Source: Seminavis robusta
Lineage: Eukaryota; Bacillariophyta; Bacillariophyceae; Naviculales; Naviculaceae
Assembly: GCA_903772945.1 (NCBI GenBank)
Contig: CAICTM010000081.1
Coordinates: forward strand, 1 to 64,000
Direction: 5' to 3'
Length of the DNA stretch: 64,000 nucleotides
Position 1 is the first letter of the stretch. Each line of letters starts with the position of its first letter. Shown here piece after piece: positions 12,323 to 22,261 of the stretch. A program made the translations under genes and the position numbers. Below the pieces are notes generated by a model. That model had not been told where the DNA came from. It saw only the letters and a program-made list of their open reading frames with translations, and did not search any database.

Positions 12323-12755
12323 TGATATCTCTAATATGCAAGCCAACTTGTTGGTAAACCAAGGAATGGATAGGGCAAATTAATGTAAAAAGCAGTTTCA
12401 AGCACAGGCCCCCAAATTGCAGCAAAATAGGTTTTTGCTCAGCTGTACACAGCGAGCTAGCTACCAATACTTTTAGCAGTCTGTAGACCATGTGTTTACT
12501 TCCTTTGTTCTTGTGTGCGTCGTTTTGGGTGTGATGTCAAAGGTGACATCCGCTTCTCTTCCTTCCGCCTCTAGAGAGCTAGGCTAGCTAGCTACTATAG
12601 CTACATAGTAGCTAGCTAGTAGTAGTATCCATAGGCGTTGGATTCATCATTCCTCACAATTTGCAATATTCTGTTGAACCTTCCTGGTTGGCCTGCCTCC
12701 ATGATAATCGTTGGTAAATCGACGCTGACATACATGGAATTTAAAAGAGAAGAGA
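12323..12755. other. intergenic with CTAG-rich palindromes
   Basis: A dense run of TAGCTAGCTAG-type words lies at about 12580-12630. Similar clusters recur through the window. This stretch should include the promoter of the Popeye-like gene. Confidence 0.5.
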
Positions 12756-13903
12756 ATGTTCGCTACGAGACAATGTACGCTCCGAGTGCTCGTGGCTACC
12801 AAGCGCACTCAGCAGCGGCTTCCGATGTGTTTCCTCCTGCCCACCGGTGGTAGATGTTCTACGAGAAGGCTGGTTTCGAGTGCAACAAGAAAGTCCTCAG
12901 CCAATCAACAAAAAGCTGGTGGCAAGCCCAAGCCGTCCAAAACTACTGCAACTGCTTGGTGGCATAACGAGCATCCGCTGATGGTTTCCAAGACAACCAA
13001 CTTGACAGGATATTCCGTGTCGGAGATTTGTGGGAATGTGTCTTTTGTCTTTGTCTGTGTTGCCTACCTGAACACGGATATTCTGATGCTTCGAGTGCTC
13101 TCCACAGGGTCGATTGCGCTCTCCATCCTCTTTCAGTACTACCGAGCCATTCCACTGTGGATCCCCATTCGATGGAATGTCTTGTTGCTGGCCATCAATT
13201 CCGTCATGACCGTTTCGCTGATTGCGGAACGACAAATGGCCAACAATATGCCGGGGGAATTGGCAGGGACTTATACCAACGGACTGTTTGAAGCACGGGG
13301 GCTCAGCAAAGTGGAGTTTGTGCGATTGTTTTCGAGGGCACAAAAAATCACCTTGCGAAAGAGGGAGAAACTGGCACAGGATGGGCAAGTCAATCGGAGG
13401 TTGTAAGTATAATAGAGGCAGACACGGGTGTTTTTCTAAAGGCATTCATCACTCAATTACCTTACGTTACTTTTTGGATTGGATGGATTTCTCTGTACGT
13501 ATTATGGAAACTTACATACTTGACAACTAACTTGCATCCCAGATTCTTTGTGGTCGAGGGGGCCGTCCAGATTCAACAACGAGGGAAACGAATTGCCAAG
13601 GTGACACCCTACCATTTCATTGGCGAAATGTCCTTTTTGCACTTTTTACTCGATGACGAGTGCCCAACCACTTCCAAGAAGAAGTGTCCAGACACCATGG
13701 CGACAGCCGATGCCGTGGCAGAAACAGATACGGTGGTCGCCTACGTTTGGGATTTTGAGAATCTCCGAGACTACCTACAGGGGGAACGAGAAGTACGCAA
13801 TGCTCTTTCGGCATACATGAACTATGATCTGCGGGCCAAGTTGTCATTGCTTAATACTACCGCCGCCAGGAGAAGAACGTCGCATAAAAATAAAAAGTTG
13901 TAA
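12756..13903 (+). CDS. Popeye-like membrane protein with cyclic-nucleotide-binding-like domain
   Basis: Two exons, 12756-13402 and 13543-13903, are joined by a GTAAGT-CAG intron of 140 nt, giving 335 residues. Residues 1-50 are rich in Arg, Ser and Thr with no acidic residue, like a mitochondrial presequence. Three hydrophobic segments follow at about 90-106, 110-128 and 138-156. The last carries the WNVLLLAINSV pattern and the downstream AERQ that resemble the Popeye (POPDC) family. From about residue 210 a beta-roll like those that bind cAMP is visible: LFFVVEGAVQI, then FIGEMSF, then a closing helix at DFENLRDYL. The phosphate-binding Arg of classic CNB domains is not evident, as in POPDC proteins. 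It would sense a nucleotide at a membrane. The location is uncertain. Confidence 0.65.
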
Positions 13904-14508
13904 CAAAACACTTTGGGATTTGTTGAAGATGGTCTTGGAGCTGGGATTACCACTCGGCTGGCTCATTTCTTTGGATCTTTTGGTTGTCCAGGCTTCACAC
14001 CAGGCCCAGGCCTATTGCCAAAGCTGTTCCAAGCCCGAGAGCTCAGGTTAGTTCCTTCTCAGCAATGTAGTTCAGATCAACTCTACCATGGTACGCATTT
14101 GTGTAAGGTTCCCCAACATATGAACAGCCATTGTCCTGTTCTTCAGACTTGATCGAGAAGTTGATAAGCAAACTTGGCTAGCCACAGCTACCCCAAGCCC
14201 AACAAGTGGGTTTCAGTGCATGGAAAGGCACGAGGCTACTAGTAGTGTGGGAATGGACAAACAACTTCATAGACCAGAAGACAATCACAATTTCTAAACA
14301 CAGATCCAATCCTGGAGAATGAAAACTTAGTGGAACACTTAACTATCTAGTATCTATCTACATGTAGCTGGACAAAAATTGATTGACTGGTATCAGGAAT
14401 TGGAAGGCAAGGGATGCAGCCCTTGATTGCGTGTAGAAAATGCAAAGCATGTGTACACCTCAGTCAAGAGGCAAATGTTGGGAAATGAAGAATTGTATAA
14501 AGAGGCAA
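13904..14508. other. convergent intergenic, no gene seen
   Basis: About 600 bases between two convergent genes. Only short ORFs without conserved features are present. Confidence 0.5.
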
Positions 14509-16548
14509 TCATGCAGTACCGATGGCGAGGCTCCCTCCATCGGGAGCTGCTTCGGGAAACTGCTTGCTGGTGGATGATGAAAAGGAATCCGCGCTTGGAG
14601 GCATCAAGTCTTCGTCAAATTCATCATCGGTCGTGGCAGTCGTCGAGGCACTCGAGGGCTTTCGCTTCAAGACAGCGGCCCTCGCCGCCTTGGACATGGA
14701 ACTGTGGAGTGGTTGGGATTCGACAAAAGAGGTTGGCGGCAGCAAGCAATCGGCGGAGGACGCAGAGATGGAAGGAAAGGTGGAAGTGGATGCTTGATGG
14801 GTGTCCTGGTCTTGGTCGTCGCTCTCAGTGGGCACGACATGCATGGGGTCTATTTCCGAAGACGTCAAAGCGAAGGTAACATCCCTCCGCTTTGTGGGCT
14901 GATCTGTACCGGTAGTTGCACTGCTTGGATTGCCTGGCATCAAGATAGCACGGCACCGCCCGACGGCCCGTTCCACAATGTCGCGAAAGAATTCCTGCAG
15001 ACGGCGCGCCGCTTCGACGAATGGTGAAATCCAAGAGCCTTGAGGGGGGACTGGTCCGTTTACTTGGTCATCATTTTCGATCTGCTGAATGATCTCTTCT
15101 AGTTCCTCGCGGGCTTGGGCCATGGTGCATCGCTTGGCAACATTTCCCTCCCATGCCCACGCCAACAAATCACGTAGCGCAACGGGGATAGCCGGGTCGT
15201 CTAGACACGGTCGATCTCCTTCTCGACAAACGTATTGAATGTGTTCGTCCATGGGATACCAAGGAAGCGGCTTTTCTAGCAGCAACATTTCCGTGACGGT
15301 CATGGCAAAGGAATAGCAGTCTGCTTTCAAGTTGTATCGATTGAGCAGCAAGATTTCCGGAGCCATGTACTGCTGCGTACCTGCCCCCGACATGAAGTAG
15401 ACTTCTTCTCGTTGTGGAATCGTGTCGGCTGTCGTGTAAAAGTCGTCTTCGTCATCATTCCATGATTCATCCATGTCGTCCATCGACACAGAGTACTCGT
15501 CTTCTTCGCCGTCTTCGGCAATCACATACGGACGGTATTGATAGGGTCTGGCTCTTCTGGGATGCGGCAGCTCTCGGCACAGACCAAAGTCAAAGAGCTG
15601 TATCTGATCTTCGACGCTGAACCCGACGTTGCTGGGCTTGAGATCTCTGAATAGAATGCGTTGTTCGTGTAGATAACTGACGGCATCCGCAATCTGACAG
15701 GCATAACGCGCCTTGCAGAGAACCGTATTGGTATGGGTATCCTCTCCGTTCTTCCATCGTTCAATACGTTGCGCCAGAGTCTCGGTCAGTCGATCCGTCA
15801 ATAGGAAATACCCATCGTGATAATGCCCTGGGCCACCCTGACGATTGGCAAAGGATGCGGTTCCGTCAATGGGTTGACCTCGTAACTTGAGAATGTTGGG
15901 ATGGCTGAGTGCTCCAAGGTACATGGATTCCATGACGAGATCGGTGGCAGCATCTTCAAAGTCTTTGGTATTGGCCAATAGATCCGCCTTTAAGTGTTTC
16001 AGCGCATACTGTTGTTTCCCGGCTACTAGTAGATCTTGTCGCAATTGATTGGCTGCCTTGTCGTCCTCATCTTTTGTTTGGAAGGGCAGCAAGTCAAAGC
16101 CCGTCACTTCGTAGACACAACTAAAGGCTCCTTCGCCCAAGAGTCTTCCCACGAGAATCTCTTCGCGGTGTAATGGAGCAACGGTCAGTTCTTCCTCTTC
16201 TTCTTGCTGTTTCCAAGAACTGGGCCGCAGATTGTTGCTGTTGTTCTTGTTCTTGTTGTCACTAGCCGTACTACTACCACACGTACTGCTGCTGGTGCGG
16301 GGAGTGCGTGGGGATCTTGCGTTCTTGAGAAGAAATTGCGACTTTTCAGTCAGTTCATCGACGGCTTCATCGACTGCCGAAGACGAGCGACGGACCACGG
16401 AGGATTGCCACCATGCAGCTTGTCTGGAACAGACGGGCGATTGGGGTGTACGAAAGATACTTTGGTTATGGTCGTCGTCCTCTTCGTCCTGCGTGTGACT
16501 GGGCGTGAGAGGTTCAAAGGAACCGACAGAGAGCTGCTCGTGTTCCAT
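14509..16548 (-). CDS. Ser/Thr protein kinase with acidic activation-segment insert
   Basis: A single exon of 679 residues starting at an ATG. The kinase domain spans about 130-470: glycine loop GEGAFSCV (138-145), ATP lysine in YALK (184), helix-C Glu in VMESMY (207), catalytic loop FRDLKPSN (300-307), DFG (320-322) and an APE motif in GTQQYMAPE. Two features are odd. The usual HRD is FRD. Between DFG and APE there is an insert of more than 60 residues, very rich in Asp and Glu with several Ser and Thr. The N-terminal 120 residues and C-terminal 200 residues are low-complexity. All core catalytic residues are present, so activity is likely; the kinase group is unclear, and substrates cannot be inferred. 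Confidence 0.88.
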   Translation of the reverse strand: MEHEQLSVGSFEPLTPSHTQDEEDDDHNQSIFRTPQSPVCSRQAAWWQSSVVRRSSSAVDEAVDELTEKSQFLLKNARSPRTPRTSSSTCGSSTASDNKNKNNSNNLRPSSWKQQEEEEELTVAPLHREEILVGRLLGEGAFSCVYEVTGFDLLPFQTKDEDDKAANQLRQDLLVAGKQQYALKHLKADLLANTKDFEDAATDLVMESMYLGALSHPNILKLRGQPIDGTASFANRQGGPGHYHDGYFLLTDRLTETLAQRIERWKNGEDTHTNTVLCKARYACQIADAVSYLHEQRILFRDLKPSNVGFSVEDQIQLFDFGLCRELPHPRRARPYQYRPYVIAEDGEEDEYSVSMDDMDESWNDDEDDFYTTADTIPQREEVYFMSGAGTQQYMAPEILLLNRYNLKADCYSFAMTVTEMLLLEKPLPWYPMDEHIQYVCREGDRPCLDDPAIPVALRDLLAWAWEGNVAKRCTMAQAREELEEIIQQIENDDQVNGPVPPQGSWISPFVEAARRLQEFFRDIVERAVGRCRAILMPGNPSSATTGTDQPTKRRDVTFALTSSEIDPMHVVPTESDDQDQDTHQASTSTFPSISASSADCLLPPTSFVESQPLHSSMSKAARAAVLKRKPSSASTTATTDDEFDEDLMPPSADSFSSSTSKQFPEAAPDGGSLAIGTA

Positions 16549-17466
16549 GGTGTTGATGCTAATGGCAGAAGAGGGCAGAGATGCTTCCTTCGGCCTAAGA
16601 TAGATAGATGATGCTTGGTAGAAACAAATGAGATGAAGGGTCTCGTGGGTGTTGCTTCCTGTGCTAATGGAATATCAATTTTGAGATAATAATGATTGGC
16701 ACACAAGCCAATTGATTGAATGAGTCGTTCGCTTTGGCTCTTCTTGCTTGTCTTGTATGTACTGTATGGGAACAAGGTGGGGATAGCGCTACTCCTACTA
16801 GAAGCTATGATGGTGGTGGCACTCTTGTGGTTCGTATGGAAACTTGGGTGGCACAGCAAGTTCGCTTTTTTATACCCACTACCGGTACTACCGGAGACAA
16901 ACAAGAGAAGCCAGATGACCCCAACTGCTGTGTGGAAATACGATTTCCAGATGGCAGTTAGTCACTTTGGTGGCGACTCTGCTGGAGGCTACCTAAAACA
17001 GTCGAGATGATGCAGCAGGAAGCACTTCTTTTGATTGCTTCGGGTTGGTGCTCTTTGTGTTGAAGGCAATCAAGACCATTGATGGCTGCATGCCAAGCTG
17101 GATCGAGTCGAGTCGAGTGATTCGATTCCATGTTGGCTCACTGCTTCCGCCTCCAGCATCCGCATGGAGTGAAAAGGCATCCTTAAAGAACGCACGTCTC
17201 ATGCCCGTGGGATTCAAGTTCATTAAAGTCGGACGTTCCTCGGACTTCGAACCGAACCCATAGAATGACCTCACCAACAAGCCAGTGTCACGGGCTGCTA
17301 AATTACCGCGGCAGGCATGTTACCGGCAGGGTTCCAGTCCGAGTTGCTTTTTTGGCTGCTCGGTTCGTGCCCTTCTTGCCTTGGCATTGGCTGGACCACA
17401 TCCAGAGTCAGCAACAAGGTGACAACTTCCCGACAACTGGACATCAACAACAAAACACCACCGGCC
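16549..17466. other. intergenic, no gene seen
   Basis: About 900 bases between the divergent kinase gene and the ankyrin pseudogene. ACTACCGGTACTACCGG occurs near 16878. No coding potential that I can support. Confidence 0.45.
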
Positions 17467-18480
17467 ATGTTGTCCAACAAAGAACCTACTCGCACGAAGC
17501 AAAAGCAGTCTTCGTCCATGGCGTCACTTCAACTCTCCAAACTTACCGAACGTGTCCGCTCGCCACCTCTTCCTCCAGCGGATGAACCCAATGATGCTTT
17601 CTCTGCGTTTCTGGAACAGAAGGACATTTGGGTGAACCATATCTTCCCTTGCTTGGGCATGGGGCATTATGCCTTTGTTGGCGCTGTCAGCAAGCAATTC
17701 AATCAGCTATACAAGCAGTATGGTGTGACTGTGGAGAATCGAATCCACCCATGGTCTTGAAATGCAATCGTGCACCTCGATACTTCGACTCAATTATTGG
17801 AAGGGCCGCAGCAACCAGCACTTTCTTTATTAGTGCCACAGCAGGACACTACCTGCCCCCGACTATGGAAAGGGCCGCAGCAACCAGCACTTTCTTAGTG
17901 CCACCTTCTACACACAGAGTTAACTGCTGAAGTCTGGTTGGACGATACGGTACATCTGGCTCCCATCAAGCTCGTATCCGCGAAGGTTCTACACTTGCCA
18001 AACTTGGGAGTGCGTCTTTCCGTGAATGGGTCAAACAAACATGGTACAAAACGTCTGTTGGATTCAACCCCTGTGGCCATTCACTTGTTGGCATCCAAGC
18101 TGCTCAAAGGGGCAATTTGAGAGCACTGAAGCTGGCACTTTTGACTGGTGGTGGACCGCACGATCATCGTATTATCGAGGAAGCTGCTGAGAACGGGCAC
18201 TTGAATGTGGTCAAGTTTGCTTACGAGACTGGTGGCGAATTGTATTCTACAGCATGTGATGCTGCTGCCAAAAATGGGCACTTGGATGTCCTCCAATGGC
18301 TGTCCATGGAGTGAACGCGCCTGTGTCATAGCTGTTGAAGGTGGACATTTGGAAATTCTGAAGTGGGCTAGAAACAATGGTTGTCCTTGGAATTGTGGAA
18401 CCATCTATTCGGCTGAAAGAAATGGGCACATGGATATGCTGGAGTGGGTCCGTGCCAACAGCTGCCCAGAGAATTGGTAG
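17467..18480 (+). pseudogene. ankyrin-repeat protein pseudogene
   Basis: An ATG at 17467 begins a frame whose residues 50-85 match the N-terminal module of the intact paralogue at 25841 (KDIWVNHIFPCLGMG, then FVGAVSKQFNQLYKQYG against KDVWIGKILPFVGMG and FVSGVNKQLNQLYKEYG). The similarity then jumps frames. It reads on at about 17755-17925, is interrupted, and returns as ankyrin-type units at 18117-18312 (GHLNVVKFA, GHLDVLQW) and, in another frame, at about 18310-18478 (GHLEILKWARNNGCPW). At least three frame changes or stops break it. A short block around GGGCCGCAGCAACCAGCAC is duplicated 72 bases apart at about 17801 and 17873. This is a dead copy of a host gene family. Confidence 0.7.
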
Positions 18481-19045
18481 ATGGAGTTTGATGGCTGAGA
18501 GCTTTCTTTGTAGTGGTTTGAAGCTGAGCCACCACGTCCAGGAAAGGAAGCAAGTATTAGTCGTCATTCAACTGCATGATGTGATCCTGCTCCACATCAT
18601 TTTTATCCCTTTCATGGCCTTCTTTGCTTCCTGGAGTCCGACGTTTCCTGAGCATCAGTGTCCCTCACATTCCATTGGTCTAGCAGTAGGGAATCATCTT
18701 CCTGACACGCTCTCATTTGATTCCTGCTGGCCGGCCAGCCAGCAGATCATCGTCCTGCACTCAACTTTGTGTATGTATTGACACATCGGACCCTGACTGG
18801 GCCACAAGCCAAGTAATTTGTGATTACATTTGTTGATTGAATCATTCTATCTAGCTAGCTACATGTCGAGCGTGCTGTGCTCACTTGAAACCGTCCATTC
18901 CCTCCAGCCAATAGCGAAAGAGAGCTTTTTGTTGGTCGTGACAATCGATCTTAGGTGTGTTTCATACCATGTAGTCTGGAACTGGTCCGAATCTGTACAC
19001 AAACAAGCAAGAAACCGATAGGAGATTTGTCGTGTTGTTCCCCAA
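18481..19045. other. intergenic, no gene seen
   Basis: About 560 bases between the ankyrin pseudogene and the 3' end of the glycoprotein gene. There is a GGCCGGCCAGCCAGC run near 18731 and a CTAGCTAGCTAC word near 18852. Confidence 0.45.
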
Positions 19046-21405
19046 TCAAAATAGTTCCCAGTAGCTCGTTTCATCATGCAACTTTCGAGCCTCCTCACAA
19101 ACATGAAATTCAATCACTTCGCCGCTCTTTGGATGATGCGCATTCTGAGATTTCGAAGAGGGTTAGATAGAAAAGCGGAAATGGATTTGATACGGACGGC
19201 AATCCCCAAGTCCAGCAAACTCACCGTGACACAGTTTTCGTGGGTGTACCCAGTGTATTGACCAAGTTCAAAGCGTATTCCATCAAAGCTCCCTCGCAAG
19301 GCGAAAAATCGTTGCTGCACATCCGCTGGATTACAATTGGGACTCAAATATAGGGCACTTAGATGTCGGGCTAAACATCGTGGTGAGCCCTCCGACGCTG
19401 TTTGTATCATGACTTCGGGAACATCAGGATTCCCACTATAGGTGCTTCCCAGTTCTACAAACGTGAACCATTGTCGGGGATCGTAATCCAAGCATAACCC
19501 TGTGTATAATTCAGAATTGCTGCAATTCCGCTGCTCCCGTCCGTACCCTTTTGCAGCAGGTGTGAAACAGCAACTGGTGAGAGGGAAGTGTATTGCCGAC
19601 TTGCATGGACGAACGGTAAGCTCAAAGCATCTTACAGCAAATACCCGTCCCGGGGTAACCGTCGTAGTTGTAGAAAACACACCATTCGCCTGCACAAGAT
19701 CAAGACGTAGATGTGTGGACAAAGTTGCGTTAGCCAAGCTTGTTTTGGTTTTGACCAATCATGTTTCCATGTCCGGCGCAATTTCTCCCAATGCTGGCCT
19801 GGCCTACTTACGCTCAAACGTTTCATTTTGCCACAAGTAGCCTTCTTCCCAGTACTAAGAAATAAACGCATTCATGATCACCGGAAAGGACAAGAGAAGG
19901 TAAGTGACACGATGCCTACAGCCAGTTTTTCTCCAATCACTTTGTCTTACAAGTTTCAAGCGAAACGCATCTGCAGGCATCTCAGGCGTTGGATCTGGTC
20001 TAGGCAAAGACGTATTCCAAGCGCAAAAGTCTCCTGTGGTTGTGTCCATGTCCCCTCCAATACAACCTGGTACGTTTTGCCCTCCATTCCGTTGATGGCA
20101 ATAGAGACTTTCGGCACAATCATCGTCCGTATCGCAATCCCCCTTGTATATGCAAAACCAAAAGAGTCAGCTTGCAGGTTCTTCATTTCTCTAGTTTCTC
20201 GACCAACAACAACAAACATTGAACCATTCTTCATACCTGACATGGACCAAGGGGATAGATGGCATAGAACGTCCCGTCATTGCCGACATACTGAAGATCT
20301 CCAAAATCTTCATACACAATGGGGAGATCGGGTCTGGGCCAGGTAGTATTCCAAACGCAAAAGTCTGAAGTGGAGGCAAAATCTTCTCCTCCTGTGCAAC
20401 CTGGCACTGCACCATATCTGGTGCGTTGGAAGCAATAAAGATCCTCGGCACAGTCGTCGTCACTATCGCAGTCGCCCTGAGACACAAAACGATTGTACAG
20501 ATGATGGGTGAGACGGTTAGAAGAAAGGCACTTGTTGTGTCGTTGAAACAGCCATTGCAAGCAAATGAATGAATGCAGATCACGACGTTAGTATAACGTA
20601 CCTGGCAGACTCCCAGAGGGTACGGGGCATAAAAGTTTTGCTCATTTCCTACAAATTGAATAGGCCCGAACGGTTCCCAGGTTGGTGCGTCTGTGGAGGT
20701 AGGAGCAGCCGTCGTAGGCCGTGGGGAAGGTCTAGGAGAGGGCTTTTGAGAAGGAGTAGGCGATGGTCTCGGTGTCGGACGTGGGGAAGGAATGGGTGTC
20801 GGATTTCCAGTCTGCCTTGGAGTTGGCCTGGGTGTTGGTCTAGGACTTGGCCTGGGTGTTGGCCGAGGACTTGGCCTTGGACTAGGCCAAGCCGTTGGTC
20901 GAGGAGTTGGCATTGGAGTGGATGGGACAGCTGGTGGTTTCGAAACAGTAGCACTTGCAAAAGCCTCATTGGCAGTGGTATTTTGTGGTGGTAAATCGGC
21001 TGGTAAATCTTCTTCTCCAGTGAAGTTTTGCGCTGCTTCGATGATTACCATGGCGTTATCATCTGTAAGCCCAGAATCGGAATTTTCCAAATCATCATCT
21101 AGTTCTGGAATCACAACGAAAAGGGCAAGATCTCGTTGTTCCTGGCCATCATCTTCAGAAGCTTCCTCCCAGCCAGTCTCGCGCTGTATCCTGTTATTGT
21201 TTTTGTCATGTAGTCTTCTCCCTCCAATATTATTGCTGCCTTCGGATCGAAGTTGCTGGGAACTACCTACCGATGATGAAGATAATGGTGGCAGTTGGCC
21301 CTGAAGAATGTCAGAATGTCTTGGTTTTTGCACGTACACGACACTTGCAATTGCCGCCAGGATCAGGACGGAAATTAGGATACCGCGCGGGAATGTCGGC
21401 GTCAT
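19046..21405 (-). CDS. Cys-rich cell-surface glycoprotein with Pro-rich linker, lineage-specific
   Basis: Seven exons inferred: 21405-20602, 20476-20237, 20142-19951, 19854-19812, 19689-about 19636, about 19573-19225 and 19144-19046, giving about 590 residues. Residues 8-25 form a hydrophobic signal anchor. Residues about 160-240 are a PRPTPRPSP-type linker. Two copies of a Cys module follow (GDCDxDDDCAExLYCxQR, then VPGCxGG, then FCxWNT), with an exon boundary just before each copy's GDC. Next comes a YWEEGYLWQNETFEREWC segment and a C-terminal Cys-rich, lectin-like part ending SGEVIEFHVC and SYWELF. I know this architecture only as a recurrent diatom secreted type and give no function. Exon 5 to 6 cannot be joined in frame by GT-AG rules (see finding). 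Confidence 0.72.
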
Positions 21406-22261
21406 TGTCGATGGTTGTGATTGCTTGGTGAAAATCACTGCTTGCTAGGTATGGGGTGGCAGCAACTCAGTTTCTGGCCAAAAGGAGTTTTAATCGGTTC
21501 CCTGTCTGAATACGCCTTGGGCTACAACCAACAAGCTGTGATTCTAATCAATTGTTTTGAGCGACACTTAACTGGTGGCGCAGCATCGGCCATTGCTTGG
21601 GCAAAAAATGAACGATTGCAGGGAATCTTCGCTGTGTAAAAGTAAGCGCTTTGTACAGTACTGGTACGACGTCAACATGGCATCATCCAGCAGCATTGGC
21701 ACTGTACCAGAACACGAAAGATGACTCTCGAATCTCGCATAAAGAATCTTTGGCGCGGTCCCACGCGATCTTGTCCAGGACGGTTGAGGAACATTCCGTT
21801 TCCAAGCCAACGTCAAAGGAGTGGACAAAAAGCTATTCGTCATTAGTAGGTTGCAATACAAAAGTGTCGCCGCAGCCAGGATGGGGATGAGGAGGTCTGT
21901 TGTCAGCTACTACAAGGGCAACCAAGCAAGGCGAGAGATGGAAAAGCGAGAATAGAGATTGGTTGGGAGGATTTAAAGGAGGCCACAGAGGATTTAAAGG
22001 AGTTTAATGAAACTATGAGAGGATTTAGAGACTGATAATGAAGGATTTAAAGACGATACCGGTACCGGTACCTGGTATGGGGTTTGACAGTAGACAGATT
22101 TTTACAGCTTAATTGGCTTGAATGAAGCCACCCCTCCTGATCGTTGATCTTCTTCTCGATCATTCTTCCATCTTCGAAGTCCAAGCGGCAACCTCACTGG
22201 AATAGCATGACGAAGTATTACTTGCTGGCTAGTAGTATGAGTTGAGGAATCCGTAGAGGCC
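21406..22261. other. divergent intergenic region
   Basis: About 850 bases separate the divergent glycoprotein and thiouridylase genes, so both promoters lie here. It holds the GGATTTAAAG repeat cluster and a GATACCGGTACCGGTACC palindrome at about 22055. Short ORFs at 21421-21890 have no support. Confidence 0.5.
21969..22056. repeat. GAGGATTTAAAG repeat cluster
   Basis: Four near-identical copies of GAGGATTTAAAG (one reads GAGGATTTAGAG, one GAAGGATTTAAAG) lie in the same orientation within 90 bases, about 200 bases upstream of the thiouridylase start. They could be a repeated regulatory element or a decayed tandem repeat. Spacing is uneven (about 20-30 bases). Confidence 0.55.

Noticed and set aside
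20191-20601. Read-through of the glycoprotein frame after exon 1 (about 135 codons)
   Set aside because: The frame continues past a strong GTACGT donor into residues unlike the family, while the GDCD Cys module lies in the spliced frame.
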